Source: Druceiella hillmani (lineage: Eukaryota; Arthropoda; Insecta; Lepidoptera; Hepialidae). From it: a stretch of DNA of 64,000 nucleotides. The position numbers and the translations under genes were made by a program. The first letter of the stretch is position 1. Each line of letters opens with the position of its first letter. The notes beneath the pieces were generated by a model that saw only the letters and a program-made list of their open reading frames with translations, had not been told where the DNA came from and searched no databases. Shown here in pieces: positions 36,281-49,595 of this stretch. The stretch lies in the NCBI GenBank assembly GCA_039881145.1, contig JAYKKI010000006.1:23639001-23703000 (forward strand). Reading direction: 5' to 3'.

Positions 36281-36451
36281 GAAAATAGTCCTGATAGAGA
36301 TAATTACATAGTTACTTCACGCAGAAAAGAAATAACCGAGAACGGAAGCGCTATACAGAAAATGAATACAGTTGATATTGTGAATTTTCCTGATGTGCCG
36401 TTTGCAAATGAGACTATCTTAAATGCAGTCTTAGAACCATTAGTAACATAA
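36281..36451 (+). CDS. Possible terminal exon, unidentified
   Basis: An open frame of 56 codons with no Met start ends in TAA at 36449. It has a varied, non-AT-biased amino-acid composition (ENSPDRDNYIVTSRRKE ... VNFPDVPFANETI). It is preceded by a T-run and AG (ttttttttttcaatataag...atag), which would serve as a splice acceptor at 36288. The composition is unlike the chance frames nearby. No partner exon or known domain was found. Confidence 0.25.
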   Translation, partial: ENSPDRDNYIVTSRRKEITENGSAIQKMNTVDIVNFPDVPFANETILNAVLEPLVT

Positions 36452-38480
36452 ACGCGTAACAAGAGGTGGTCTGAAATCATAGACCATTATGATCACCTAT
36501 GTTTGAGGTAAATAGAGATAATCCACAATTATAATCAAGTCCTTCGTAGAAAATTATATTACAACCATCCTCTGAAATACTTATCTTAGTATTTCTCAGT
36601 AACAAAATATTATTTAATATGGGCATATAGACATATTGCAAGAGATTTAATTGTAAATTAATAATAAGTATGTAACCAAATTATTTGTTCTTGTGGTTAA
36701 TCTCTTAAAAGTTTGAATTTGAAAACGAAAATAGGCGGACATACTTAACTAATTTAACTGAACCCATTTTTTGGGTAGTTTTTAAATCAAAAGGAAAAAT
36801 GGAACCCTTTTAAGATCTCAAACGCCTGCCTGTCAAAGCTATTTTTTATAATCTGCTTCACCTATAAACTTGAAATTTGGCCTACTAGTAAAACATATCG
36901 ACCCACACATATCTCAGTAGCTAACACTCAACAAAAAATCATTTGGACTTTTAGGGAGAGGGGCGGGGGGGCAAATGAAATAGTCGACATTTTTTTAATT
37001 GCGTATATAGATCGTCATATTGTTTAAAGCTAAAGACTCTTTTTTTATTTCATATTGTGCGAGTTTTACTCGTGCTTGATAGGTTTTTTTTTATTTCGCA
37101 TGTGCTGTGTCGCACAGTCTGTATTTTCAAGTGACTTTAAAATTTATGAAAATCAATGTTCCGGAACGCTTAAGACGATTTGAAAGAAACTTCTCACTTT
37201 GTAAACAGGAAGTTATTGTCAGTGGTTCAAAGTTTTGAAATAAAATTTCAAATTAAATATAATTTAATTCCCCGACGTTTTCTCGAATAATTTTTTAAAC
37301 ACATCCGAAAAGAAGACGGGAGTGACGAAAGTTTCGTTTTGTTATAATTTATTCCAACAGGGATGATACCATATAATATATGGAGTTTAGGCTTACCATA
37401 CAACATTCTCAGCAAATTTTTGGTGTGTATCAATATATAAATTTCAACTTGGAAAGTAAGTCCTGAATTACCGCATCGGAATGGACAAACATTTTAGTAT
37501 TCTACAAAGGATGCATCTAATGGGAGAAGGAAAAACGATACTTCAAATATGGAATTATACATTAAAAAATTACGTCATTTAAATAAAAAAAAATAACTAG
37601 ATACGTGTTAAACCACGGACAGCATATTTATGTAAGTATCCCACAAAACACAGTCATTAATTCACCAGGTGCCAAGATTTTTACAGATTGATTTTATATT
37701 AGTTCAGTAATTAAAAATACATTAACAATAGTTTAAAGTTTAATATTCTGCTAGCGAAATTAAAATAAAAGAATCAAACAAGCTTAATTTAATACCAAAA
37801 ATCTATTCGAAATAATCTCAGGGGATGGGACTTGCGAAATAAAAATCATTTCTTTCTCCAATTTAATCAACTTTAGATTTAATTAGAGATAATATTGGAG
37901 GAATAATAAGATTTTTATAATTTGACTAGGGAATCTCTTCTCTCTTCAAGTCTAAATTCTAAAAAATACTAATTTTACGTATTAGAAATTACCTGTGTCC
38001 TCTCATTCCCAGTGTAAACTATTAAGAAGAAAGTGATGTTAGCTTCTGTCCTAATCAAAATATATTCCAGATACATTATTGAGATACAATTGCAAATACA
38101 TCAGGATTTTCAAACTCATATGTTCTACACAAATGCTTGTAAAATATGAAGCACATAAGAATAATACTTTTGAATTATCATTATATGCATCGTCAATCTT
38201 TATTTTTCAAAACAATTTTCACGCAATATTTTCCATTTTTCTATTTGTCGTCACATAATATGAACTCACATAATTAAAACATACTCTCGTCCTAGTTTCA
38301 CACGAATTACACGTTCAATCATCATTCTTATGAAGTTAGGCTAATTTTGTTTTATATATATACGAGGACACGCACAGCGCGCACTGTCTGCATTTTGATA
38401 CCCAACTTCCTTTGCTCAAAAATTATTTCAAATATCTGTATTGTGGTTATGGTGTTGTGGTGTGTTTTATTCTAATATAT
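36452..38480. other. AT-rich noncoding stretch
   Basis: Nothing gene-like. Contains the G-rich motif at 36954-36971. Confidence 0.5.
36954..36971 (+). other. Potential G-quadruplex motif
   Basis: GGG-AGA-GGGG-C-GGG-G-GGG gives four tracts of three or more G within 18 bases, in a region with almost no G-runs. It fits the usual G3+N1-7 pattern. The short one-base loops favour a stable fold. Confidence 0.5.
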
Positions 38481-38486
38481 ATTATA

Positions 38487-38530
<44 letters not shown>
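38487..38530. repeat. TA microsatellite
   Basis: TA tract followed by 'catttatatatatta'. Confidence 0.9.
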
Positions 38531-38532
<2 letters not shown>

Positions 38533-41059
38533 TTATATATATTACCTGTTAAATCACTTATTATACCTATAAACTCACTTAGTATAAATAAATTTGATCA
38601 AAATAGGAGCTGGTGAAGAAGAAATTATGCCAAAATGTGTTGATTCCACATAAAATAACGATAAGTCCTCTATTTATCACTTTGAGTAATTATTTAAGAT
38701 TTTCAGAAATTACTATCATTAGATCTGTCTCTTGAAAATGATTCATTAGAAAACATTAGCTAAAAATTAAAATATTCATTCATTTGCTATGTGGTTCATA
38801 GTAAAACGATATTTTCCGTTGTTTGAATTTTGTGTTGTGTGAAATGAAAAATAAGAAATATGTTTTGTATAAAGGTAGAAGAAAAAAAATAACAACCGCC
38901 TTGCGTTTAAAACAAACATACGCCAAAACAAATACTAAATTAAAAATTCTTACAAAACATTACAATATTATTTATTAAATAACATATAAATATAAGTAGA
39001 AAGAATATTTTTATTTATAGTGCTGCTACAACACGAGATATATTCTCAACGTCTCTTGTAATACCCGCATGTAATTATTACAATTTTTCGCTGGTTAATA
39101 TGTTAGTCTTGTTTTTTTATGTTATGTTAGACCTATTTGATCGCAGATTATATTGTTTTGTTAGTTCCTAACATTATACCCGTATAAAATTATTTTTGGT
39201 TCATTTTAAATTATCTATTAGATATTTCTAAGTTAAAGTTTCGAAACGTAATACACTGTAATTATTTTTTTATAAATAAGTTAGCAGATCCATTTAAAAG
39301 AGTATCCACAAATATAATTAGTAGAAATCGAATAAAACAGTAGAAAATGAACAGTAGGAAAGAGTAGATTACAAAAATATGAGTAGCAATTAAAAAAATA
39401 TTATTCTAGGCCGCACAAACTTAAAAAAATAAAAAATACCTATTTTAAAAATTTTGAGTTTGGTATCAAACAAGAGTAACTAAGAGTAGATCACAAATAT
39501 TAACAAAAAAATATTAGAAACAACAAACGATTGCAGAGTTAAAAACCATTTGATGGTTTTAAAACTTAACTTATGTATATTATTGTTACAGACCTAATTT
39601 CCTACTGAAAATAGCGAGCCAAATTTACCCCGCTACGCAGCATTAGTATTAGATAAAATAAATCCGTATAATCTGGTTATAAATAAACAAATTAAGTAGA
39701 AAATACGACCAGTGAAAAATTGTATCAATTGTATGAGAGTATTACAGGAGATATTGAAAAAGATACATCCCCTTGTCCTAGCAACATAATAAATGTTCTA
39801 CTCATATGTACATACTAGTCAACACGGGAATAAAACGCTTTTCAGTCGAATGATTGTTTTGGCTTAAAAAGCATAATTCGACAAAAAGCTCGATATTTGT
39901 ATGCCGCATGTTTTTACGAAATATTTGTTTTTCGTATTGACAATACTTTTAAGTATTGCACTGCTTTTACGAGGGTGATGTGGCGAAGTTGCTTGTGTAT
40001 TTGAAAAAAGTTTAATATTACCCGTATACTTGGGTTTGAATTATCATTTATAGCTGTTTTAACTACCAAATATTTACGGTATTATTATTACTACTACTTT
40101 TTTAGGTGTATATCGAATGATTTATTATTGTTGCATGTGTATTTGGAAATGGAAATACGATTTTTAAAAGCATTTTATTTAATAACTTTGAATACTAAAT
40201 TATGATATAAACATACTTGAATTATGATATAAACATTTAAATCCTGATCGAAATATCACCAAAATATCAGGGTTGTTTTCTGTGCTATTTAAGTGAAATG
40301 TAATTTATTCAATAACAGTGGATATTACACTAAACCAAAATTAAATTATAAAACAAGTTTTTGGTGTAATCCCAAGTTAATATGTAAAATAAATTATCCT
40401 AACTTATGAACACGTAGTATAAGCACTTAGGATATATTTCCTTATGATTTAAAAATAATACAGACATAAATAGAGTTGTTAGGTGAATTATTGCAATTTA
40501 CTAAACGTAAAGCCATTTCAAAATATAAAAAGTAGATTACTTTTTTACAAAAAAGAAACGAAAATGATTTTATTACCTTCAAATATTGAATGATATTTCT
40601 AATGAAAATTCTTCACCTTTTATTTGATTCTGTAGTTAAAATATCCTCACGTTAAGTAATTTATAACAGTAATTATGATTAAATAACAAAAATTATTAAA
40701 CACAAGATTATTTTTTTAATTATTTTTTCCTTAATTAATACCTATCTTTTTAAGACAATTTTAATCATGCTGACGAGTATAATGGCTTTTATAGAATACA
40801 TACAGATATCGTTATTTCTTTTCAAGTTACGAGTTTAATAATTCCGAAAATCAAAAGAAAAAAACAGTGGACTTTCGTCCCCTGGGGATGAGTCGACCCA
40901 TGTTTTTGAGTCATGAGAGGTGATGACTCAGCAACAGCTATGAATCAATCTGGAAAAATATGAAATGCTTTAAATATACATCTCAATTATTATTGAAATC
41001 CACAAAAATTATGAAGACAGTTAAAATGGGAATAAAATTCTAAATTAATAGCTTTGCAT
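38531..41059. other. AT-rich noncoding stretch
   Basis: No recognisable gene, RNA or repeat. Confidence 0.5.
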
Positions 41060-41360
41060 ACAGCGAAGCTTCTACGATTACTTTAAAGTAACAATTACCA
41101 CGAAAAGAATGTAAAAAATTTTTGTAATATTATTTTACATGTTCTTTAAATTTAGAATAAATTTACCACTGGACTCAAATGCAAAGACCGATTTAATTTT
41201 TTTTTCATTTCTATCTCTAGAAAACATTTGACATTAAATCTTTATATTTGGTAAATTTATTCTCAATTTAAAGAATACGCAAAAGAATGTTACAAAAATT
41301 TGTTATATTTCTTTAACTATAATTGTCATTTCAGAGTAATTGTATAAGCTTAATTTAGTT
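41060..41360. repeat. MITE-like palindrome
   Basis: Arms of about 100 bases (41060-41175 and 41252-41360) are inverted copies around a 75-base centre. Markers are 'gaataaatttacca' (41155) against 'tggtaaatttattc' (41250), and 'aagcttctacgattac' against 'gtaattgtataagctt'. A copy of this size without coding capacity fits a miniature inverted-repeat transposon. The target-site duplication is not clear. Confidence 0.6.
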
Positions 41361-42149
41361 TTCCGTCCTTTCTAACTCTCAACATTCGTCTAGAATTTTA
41401 TTATTTATGAATTAATGTCGCGCGTGATTTAACCGACCACATTTATAACTGGGGTCAAATTTTTAAACAACAGGCTGCGAAATGTAAACTAAAATCAATA
41501 GATTATACTAAGAGCAGAAAAGGAAATAGCGTATTCGTCGCACGCTCTTTCTCCTGTTGAGCACTCTCATATCCAGTATTAGCCTGTCACTCTAAATTCA
41601 TAGATCTAAAGTTTCAGGCTGATCGTAGTCTAACTGTGGACAGATTTAAAATTTCTCATTTCAAAGTTACAAAATAATATAGAGAATCTGTTACCATGCC
41701 GTGTGGCTCACTATCAAAACGTTTATACCTATATTTTTAAAATGTAAAAACATTAAACTCTTGTATGGGTATTTCGTAAGTAATAAAATTTGGGATGGTT
41801 AATTAAACTAAAATTCGAATGATAAATATTTTAGGGATAATCTAAAAATAATATAATTTTCATTACATTTGGACAACGAAAGGCCACGATTCATGGAACA
41901 TAGATTTACTTCAAATTTGGTATTCTATAAAGGTAGACTCTTCATTGAAATCTCATTTAAAATATAGATATTAATATTTGCTAAAATTTCATTTATTTAC
42001 TAAGTAATTTCGTAGCCTAGTGGTACAAGTTCTATTCTTCACATGTAAAGCGACTTAATAAATATTTATATTGTTACTTCAAATGTTTTTTTAATACTTG
42101 AACTGAAACTGAATATCAATTGAGATATTTATGTAAAGTTGTGGGTTCA
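41361..42149. other. End of the IR2 spacer
   Basis: Slightly GC-richer patch at 41400-41660; no gene was recognised. Confidence 0.45.
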
Positions 42150-43204
42150 TAAAATTAAATACTTTCTTGGTAACAGAAAAACACTGATTATGTTTAATTT
42201 GTAGAAAATGTACCGGAAGTTTTCTGGAATAACAATATATTTTTGGTTTTATTGTACTTATTGCTCCAAAAATATTCACAGAAAAATTATTTATATAAAG
42301 CGCCTTGAATCTGCCATACTGACAGAATGCCTGTCGATTCTTACAGGCCTTTTTTACGTAGTGTGGTAATACAAATAATACTGTGACAACGAGTTCATGT
42401 ATCCGAGAAAACTCTTATGCGACGATGATAAAAAGAAAGTAACGTGAAAAATAATTACATCCGAGAAAATTTTTAAGCGAGGATAAGAAAAAAGTAGCGT
42501 GAGAAACAAAAATAAAAAAAGCATCCTAAATTTTTTTACTGTAATGAGCGGCACTTTTTAAAATTAGGTTGAAAAATAATCAAGCAAGCTATTTATTGGC
42601 AATATGACGGAATTATCATAAAATATAATAAATCCTTAGTGTCTCATTCGTGCCTCAAAAAAGGAAAATTAAACCTTTGTGAAATCATTCACTCATCCGT
42701 TTGTTTGTTTTCTGATCATAGACATTTTTTTCTCAAAATCATTTGACGGACAAACTTGAAATTCGACATAGCGATAAGGCATATTAATATTACAATGAGC
42801 GGTATCCAAACACAATATGAGCGGTAAACTTTAATCAATCATAACGAAATCAAATTAACTAGAAAGAAAAAATTCCAATAGGGGCACTTTTTTCTTTTAA
42901 AAGGTACACGAAAATACGGTATCTCTATATCCCTGAAATAGCTGATGTCAAAATTATTAAAAAATAGCGTTATCAAAATTTTAATTGAAAGCGACAGCAA
43001 GGATTCAAAAATTCATAATTATTCAGACATTCACTATAATTTTACGCGTGTGAAAGATTTGTTAAATAATATATTTAAGTGGTAAAAAATATTATTTTTA
43101 CTCAAAAAGTATTTAAAGGAATTCTTTCTACTTTTAAATGTTTGTGTTTCTAACTGGGCACGGAATCCTTGTACTCGTATAATTCCACTCTTTAACTAGT
43201 TTTG

Positions 43205-43341
43205 TCATTGATTATTAACATTTTCACACGTTTCCAAGTTCTCGAGATCACCATTTTTACGTGGGTTAAACGTCTTGCAATAGACACACACCAGATGTCG
43301 CATGGGATTAACAATGAACGCTTTGTTGAACGCCTTGTTGA
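43205..43341 (-). pseudogene. Cysteine-containing exon remnant, second copy
   Basis: Counterpart of 29895-30079. The frame opens after ttcattacag and reads NKAFNKAFIVNPMRHLVC, then VYCKTFN and LENLETCEN, and ends at a TGA where the other copy continues. The Cys pair is kept. Confidence 0.4.
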
Positions 43342-43984
43342 CTGTAATGAACACCTAAACCCCTTCGGTCTTAAATAGGGAGCGACACAAGTATTATTTC
43401 GACAGTATTTTTCTTAAGTTGTTTTTACATTAAAAAGAAATTCTCATGTAAGATCATACGATTTTAAACATATTGGTTTTTGAAAAAAATTTTTTAAAAT
43501 TATATAAAGGCATTAAATATATTGTAAGGCATTAAATATATGGCAAGGATTAAAAAAATATATTGCAAGGATTAAAATTTGATTGTAATAAAGGCTTGCA
43601 TAAAAAAGGAATAGAGCAAATAATTATAATCTTATACTTTCTAGAGTAATTCCAAAAAATAGCTCTTGCGATACCAATTAACCAACAACCTGTATACAAA
43701 GCAAAATTATTTACTTATCACGTCTAGTCATATTTGCAAGAATAAAATGTATCTTACAAAACATTATTTACAAAAAATAAAAAGAGATTAATTTTCTTTT
43801 TGCATGTTTAATTTTTTTTATTTAGGGAATTCACATATACATAAATAAATTGAAAAGCAAATATAGGAATTTTCCTTTTGGCGTTGCCGTAATCACGTAA
43901 GGTAGACAAAATTCAAAACAAAAAAACATTACTTTAAAAAATATGTGTGATCTTCAATTAATTTCATCATTTTGAACATTAATT

Positions 43985-44280
43985 TATATAGTACTCTGTT
44001 CCTACGACTTCATTCCCATGTAATTAGGAGAAAAAATTGGTTTATTTTTTTTCTTTCATATGTTGCTCCTGGGTACATACTATAACCATACTAAATTTCA
44101 TCAAAATCTATTAATTAGATTTTGCGTGATTCCCGCTCAAATTAACATACAGACAGATAGACAAAAATTCCAAAACAAGATCTATTATCAGTCTATACGC
44201 TAAATCAATCACTTTTTTAATATTTTCAATGTACAGAATTTACTCTGTTATAATTCTGTTAATAGTATAGATGACAAAGA
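43985..44280 (+). repeat. SINE-like dispersed repeat, copy 4
   Basis: Carries 'ctaaatttcatcaaaatc', 'attttgcgtgattcccgc', a 'acagacagatagac' run and 'cactttttt'-type tail. The best preserved copy of the family. Counterpart of 29000-29270. Confidence 0.65.
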
Positions 44281-44722
44281 AAATTTGAGAATAAACATAA
44301 AAGCAATTTAAAATGAGAGTAGATAAATACGATAAAAGAAAATTTAAATATCTCGGAACCCAATAACCATAATATCTACTCAAACTTGGGATTAAACAGA
44401 GACCTGTATCTTGATTAGTGCTAAATGTACAAAATCTTGAACAATTGTTATTCCACCTATATAGGACTTGGAAATAAATAATAAAAATTACTTAAACGAT
44501 AACCATAAACACATTTCACTATATGAAGGTAATCCGTATATATGAAGAAGTATATTACTATGTATTATCATCCGTAGCATTAAACATACGGTTTAATTAC
44601 GAAAAGTAGATTAAATTAATCAAAGTGCCTATAAATGAATTTAAAACCATCTTTCATTGAATCGTAATTATCTATAGCATTTATTTTTATTTTGAACCAT
44701 TAATAATTGGAATCAGACACGT

Positions 44723-44940
44723 TGTTCATTTAAACCGTAGTATCATCGCCCGTAATTATAATTTGTTGACATTAGTTTTTGATCACGGAGAAAATATGTA
44801 GGAGATAAATCAAATATTATTGTTGCATCTCAATTTACCTTCCATTTTATTTACCATTTGCATTTATCTTCCGTGATCAAAAATATTTTCTTCACAAATC
44901 ATAATTGTGGGCGGTGACACTGCGGTTTAAATGTGGCAGA
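44723..44940. repeat. Small palindrome at the centre of P2
   Basis: Ends 'tttaaaccgtagtatca' and inverse 'gtgacactgcggtttaaa'. Counterpart of 28378-28590. Confidence 0.65.
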
Positions 44941-46200
44941 TTTCATTTATGTGTTTAAAATTAAAATAAATATTAGAAATATTAAGATTTAAATGAAAAA
45001 AAAAACTGATTTATTAAAATCTTAAATTAAATTAATTTCGTAATTAAACACTTTATGTAATGCTACGAATGGTGATTTAAAATTTTTCTTTGCTCATGCA
45101 GGTTACCTTCACATACAGAGGTAGATCTTGTGTTTTTATAGTTTTATTTCAAGTGATTATAATTATTTTATTTTTAAATCCTATATACGTGAAGTAATTA
45201 TTTTCTATGCATTTCTTTTAATGCATTAGTTGTCGTTATTTGATTTTCGTGATATTTAAGTTTTTTTTAATTGCATCCACTCCTGTGTCAAATCTATTTT
45301 AACTTTTATTTTAACATTTACTTTCTCATATTATATAAGTTTTATATTCAAAGTGGCAATAATTGAACTTAATTCTTAATTTATTACAAACAACACTTTC
45401 TTTTTAGTTGTCCTATATATGTTCCTTATCTGATTACGACGACGCCAAAGAAGACAAAATTCAAATACTTACTTTTCACTGTGCACATGTATATTTCTTA
45501 TGCTAAATTATAAAACAAATAAAAAATCACAAATATATTGTTTATTTTTACAATGTGTTTTATTCAAACAAGTACGACTTGATATTTATAAGACTTATAC
45601 GTAATACACGGATTGTTGGTTAATTGCTATAGCTTTTCTGGAAACTTGAGATGCAATATTAATAATATTGTTCTTTTAAAATAATTTTAATATCAGAAGT
45701 TTCTGAAATAGGAGATCCTATTTACATGTACTTTTCTAAGAATAACTCTAAAATGTATTATGCTTTATTGTTACTTAATATTCCATATTTCAAGTTCCTA
45801 TCTCTAACGATTTATGAGTAAAATGTCTTTGACAGGAAAACAAACCGACGGATAATTAAATGAATTTAAAATGGTTCCATTCCTTTCTTTTGAGTTACGA
45901 ATAAGATATTGAACATAGGTAATTATAAATTTTTGTGAAAATTCTTTTGTTGCCAATAAATAATTTGCTTCAAAATGATTCAAACTAGTTCTAAATATTG
46001 CACAAAAAACTATTCAGTTGTACGAATCTTTTTTCCTATTGTTTTTCACGTTACTTTCCTTTTCATAAGTCGCGTAAGAGTTTTCTGGGATACACAAATT
46101 CTCAGTTAAATTGCTACTTGCATTTCCCAAAATACATAAAAAATACCAGCGGGAATTTTCTTGATGTAGAAGATTCAAGGTGAATTTATAAAGATAGAAG

Positions 46201-47466
46201 ACTAAAGATTGAAGTAACTAAAGATAGAAGTTTACAAGATACGAAAAACGCCTTACGGAAATGTGTTTGTGCATAAATCAGACACATTACTAATTACGGT
46301 AAGTAACTGGAAAACAGAGTAATTTTATGTTTTGAATATAAATAATGTTTATGCCTACATAGTTACACATACATCTTTGATTAATAGATATAAGTACGTG
46401 CTTATGAGCGATACATCCATTTGTGAGATACGAGAGCGTCACGTTCACGTAGATCACGAAGTTTGTCAAGGTAATGAAGGTTACACTGACAATATTTGGC
46501 CTGTTAATTGAGGAGTTGGAGTTTGTTTATCGTTTGTGGTGATCTACTTGTTAGGGTATAAATTGTGTTGATCTACATCATTTTAAAAATGTGGCATACG
46601 ATATATTATTGAATTAATGGAAAAAAAAGAAATATATATATCCTCTTAAATACTTCGCCGAAAGTAAACACATTTTCGCAAATATATTTGTGTGGTTAAA
46701 AAGTAGTGAAATATTATTTATTAATTTATATTTTTTTTTCTATAATTTAAGAGTTTCATATTTGTCTGCATATTAGCTTCTGTCTTTATTTTCAAACGAT
46801 TTTGTTGGTTTTCAGACTGTCTTGATCAGTTAGTTGCTCTGATAATAAAACGAAAGAGAGGCAAACAGAACGAAGGTGGTCAGGGTAACTCCTTAATTAA
46901 TTATAGCAAGATTCTCGTGTTTGAGCTCATTGAATTCCTCCCAACCTTTCGAAAACTTTATTTCTGTGTAAATAGTGACTAGACTCCTCCCCAACCACAA
47001 CAAAGTTTGAAGAACGCCGAGGAATAACACAGGGCACGCTCGTGATGCAGATACACCCTGCTGCATAAAAAGCCTTCCCTTTCTACATGGACCTCTGGGA
47101 GGGATGACTGTTTAGTTTTAAATTTGGTATAGAAGTTAAAAATTTCAAAATAAAATAAAAAGAAATAGTGAAACGAAACGATATAAAATAAGTTTCTACT
47201 TAATTTATGAGCAAGTTATAAGTGTAAAAACAAAGTCATACCCTCATGACTTTGTTATATTATGTTAATTTATCGAAAAATGTCGAAAAAAAAATTGTTA
47301 ACGTATTTCAGTTATGTTACTTAGTGTTCATTGATATTTAATAAACAGAACGAAATAATTTTATAACCGAAATAAATTACCGATTTAAAAATATAAAATA
47401 TGATTCCATTTTATATCACTTGTTAGTTTTTATAATATTTTTAGTACGTAGGCATAATGTACGCTT
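46201..47466. other. Right-arm sequence without gene
   Basis: Contains the counterparts of 25971-26162 (46298-46475) and of the GC-richer block (46915-47115). No intact gene was recognised. Confidence 0.5.
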
Positions 47467-47514
47467 ATGATTTTGAACTTCTACTATGCTAATTATATAT
47501 ATAAAATATTTAGA

Positions 47515-47705
47515 GTCATCGCATCAGGTTTGATGCTAATTTCACTTCCATTAATAATGAAGGTGGAATTAGCGTCTAATGGAGCATCTTTAATTTCGTC
47601 ATTGGAATTATCAATTAAATTGGTTTACGAATTCAAAGATTCGAAAAATAATTTCGGTATCCACACTTGGTTGACATTTTATACCAAAGGACATTCTATA
47701 TTTGG
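47515..47705 (-). pseudogene. Short frame conserved between IR2 arms, second copy
   Basis: Counterpart of 23223-23411. MSTKCGY is followed by a frame-breaking stop, then the conserved core (PLDANSTFIING, IKPDAM) stays readable. The plus-strand frame at 47467-47823 is its shadow. Confidence 0.3.
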
Positions 47706-47823
47706 TGAAAATTTTATAGCAAAGAATAGTATGAAATTATTTTTTTATTTTATAGCAAAGAATAGTATGAAATGTAGACATGCATTAAATATTATCCGAC
47801 AATTGTTTGTCTTTGCAGAATAA

Positions 47824-48833
47824 ACATTTAAAATAAGATCAAATAAATTTAATTGTGAGTGTTCATGGTCGTACGGAGGTAATCAAGAATCTGAAGAGGC
47901 ACTGGATATTTCATGCCTTACTTTTTTATGTCAGATTAATTCACTTTTACGCACTTTTTTTTCTGTCAACGTATGACAATATTCCACCAAGGAAAACGTT
48001 ATTCGCGATTTTCATATTTAATAATTAGTTCCAAAACGAAGAATAAAAAAAATCTATTAAAGAGGTTTCGCTTACGTCAAATATCAACACAATTAAATGT
48101 TATTAATTTGTATTTAAATTTAGAGTTTCAACAATACATGTAAAGCATTGTAAAGTTGTTTGGAATTCAAAATCTGACATACAATTTCACAAGCGAGTGC
48201 AGTTTTAAAATTATTTAAATTTTACAATATTATAAACATGAACACTCTAAGAAAGAGATGCAAGATATATTACTGTGGTCATATATAATGTACTTTTACA
48301 TGTCACATTATGCCATGTTTATAAGTATCGTATAACACTATGACTATGACTAATCACCACATGTTAATAGTACCCATATTTTAAAAAAAATATGATTCCC
48401 GCATATGGCATATTTATTAGTTACCTACTCCGTAATGTGGATAATATTAAAAAAAAATTATTTTTTTAATACTCGAGTTCAAGAGTACATTTAAATTTAC
48501 AAATGCATAACGGAACATTTATATTTCACATTATGCCGATCACATACATTTTCAGTTATGTATTTTAGATAAATGCACCCAAGTATTGAGTCAGTAAAAT
48601 GCAATAATAGTATCAGGTACCAGGTAATGTATTAGAAAATAACACAGATCAACATAAATTTTGGGTCTGAGTTCTGTACCTCTGATTTTGATTACTTATG
48701 CCTAACTAAAGAAAGAAAAAATATTTTTATCCAATAAAGTTTGCTTCTGTACTTACCAGTACAAAATTTCAAATTTTATGAAAAAGCTCTATTTTTTAAT
48801 TTAAATTATTTTTAAAAGCAAACAAATTTTGAA
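47824..48833. other. Right-arm sequence without gene
   Basis: Noncoding. Similarity to the left arm rises sharply near 48480 toward the outer end. Confidence 0.5.
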
Positions 48834-49145
48834 TTATATATTTTTAATAACTTTAATTGTAAAAGACGGCATATATAAAACCCAAAAATACAAAAAAAAC
48901 TTTAAAAATGAATAGTTTTGTTTATTAGTTTTTCTTTTGTATTCACGTCGCTTTCTTTGGTCACTTATTTTAACATCGTTCTTGAGCAAATTCCACTGTT
49001 TTAGCCGTGAAGCTAATATTTCTGCTTTAAGTTTAGGTAGGTTTAAATCTCTTACTAAGTCATTAAATTCTTCTGAATTAATGAGATGTATGGGTATCAC
49101 AGGTTTTATGAAATGTAAGTTCGTGGTGACAAAGAAAAATGACAA
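48834..49145 (-). pseudogene. N-terminal fragment of an arthropod repetitive gene, second copy
   Basis: 103 codons, near-identical to 21751-22062 (differences include KRH/KRR, TSK/TNK, LMF/LKF, SFI/SFT). Truncated at the same place, so truncation preceded the duplication or was copied by gene conversion. Confidence 0.5.
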
Positions 49146-49595
49146 ATGTTATTCAAAGTTTCCGACTTAGGAACTGAATCAAGTATTACGGGGGATTTAA
49201 CAAAAAAGAGTTCTAAATATTAAGGTTAAGCTGACAATACAAATCAGTTTGAGAAATACCAACTTTACGAATACGAATACGAATATTTGTAGGAGAGCGT
49301 CGACGTACGGAAGTGGAGATGTGATACTTTTAACATTTCTACATATTTGTGTACATTTGCCTCTAAGCGCTACAAATGTGTCCTATATTGATGGGTAGGC
49401 GTTCGCTTTATGTGTAAATTTGGCTCGATTAGGCTTGGCCATCACTTTTCCTATGGAGTCTAAGCTATGGAACAGCATTCCTTTTCATTTTAACCTTGCT
49501 TATGAGGAGAGTTTTTATCAAGTAGCTTGACGATACGGTTGTTGAATTCATCAGTTTTTATCAAGTAACTTGACGATACGGTCGTTGAATTCTCC

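Larger units (their letters stand above)
42150..46200. repeat. Palindromic unit P2 (about 4 kb)
   Basis: A second copy of the palindrome P1, centred near 44820. Halves match each other as diverged reverse complements and match both halves of P1. For example, 42160-42560 corresponds to 30670-31050 and, inverted, 45998-46200. Confidence 0.65.
42150..49560. repeat. Right arm of large inverted repeat IR2
   Basis: Inverted counterpart of 21350-31055. At its outer end it carries a local duplication ('tttttatcaagta' and 'cttgacgatacgg' twice at 49510-49595) not seen on the left. It lacks the 23420-24990 stretch. Confidence 0.85.

Noticed and set aside
47467..47823. 118-codon plus-strand frame
   Set aside because: It is the antisense of the decayed frame conserved with 23223-23411 and has an internal duplication of AT-rich sequence.
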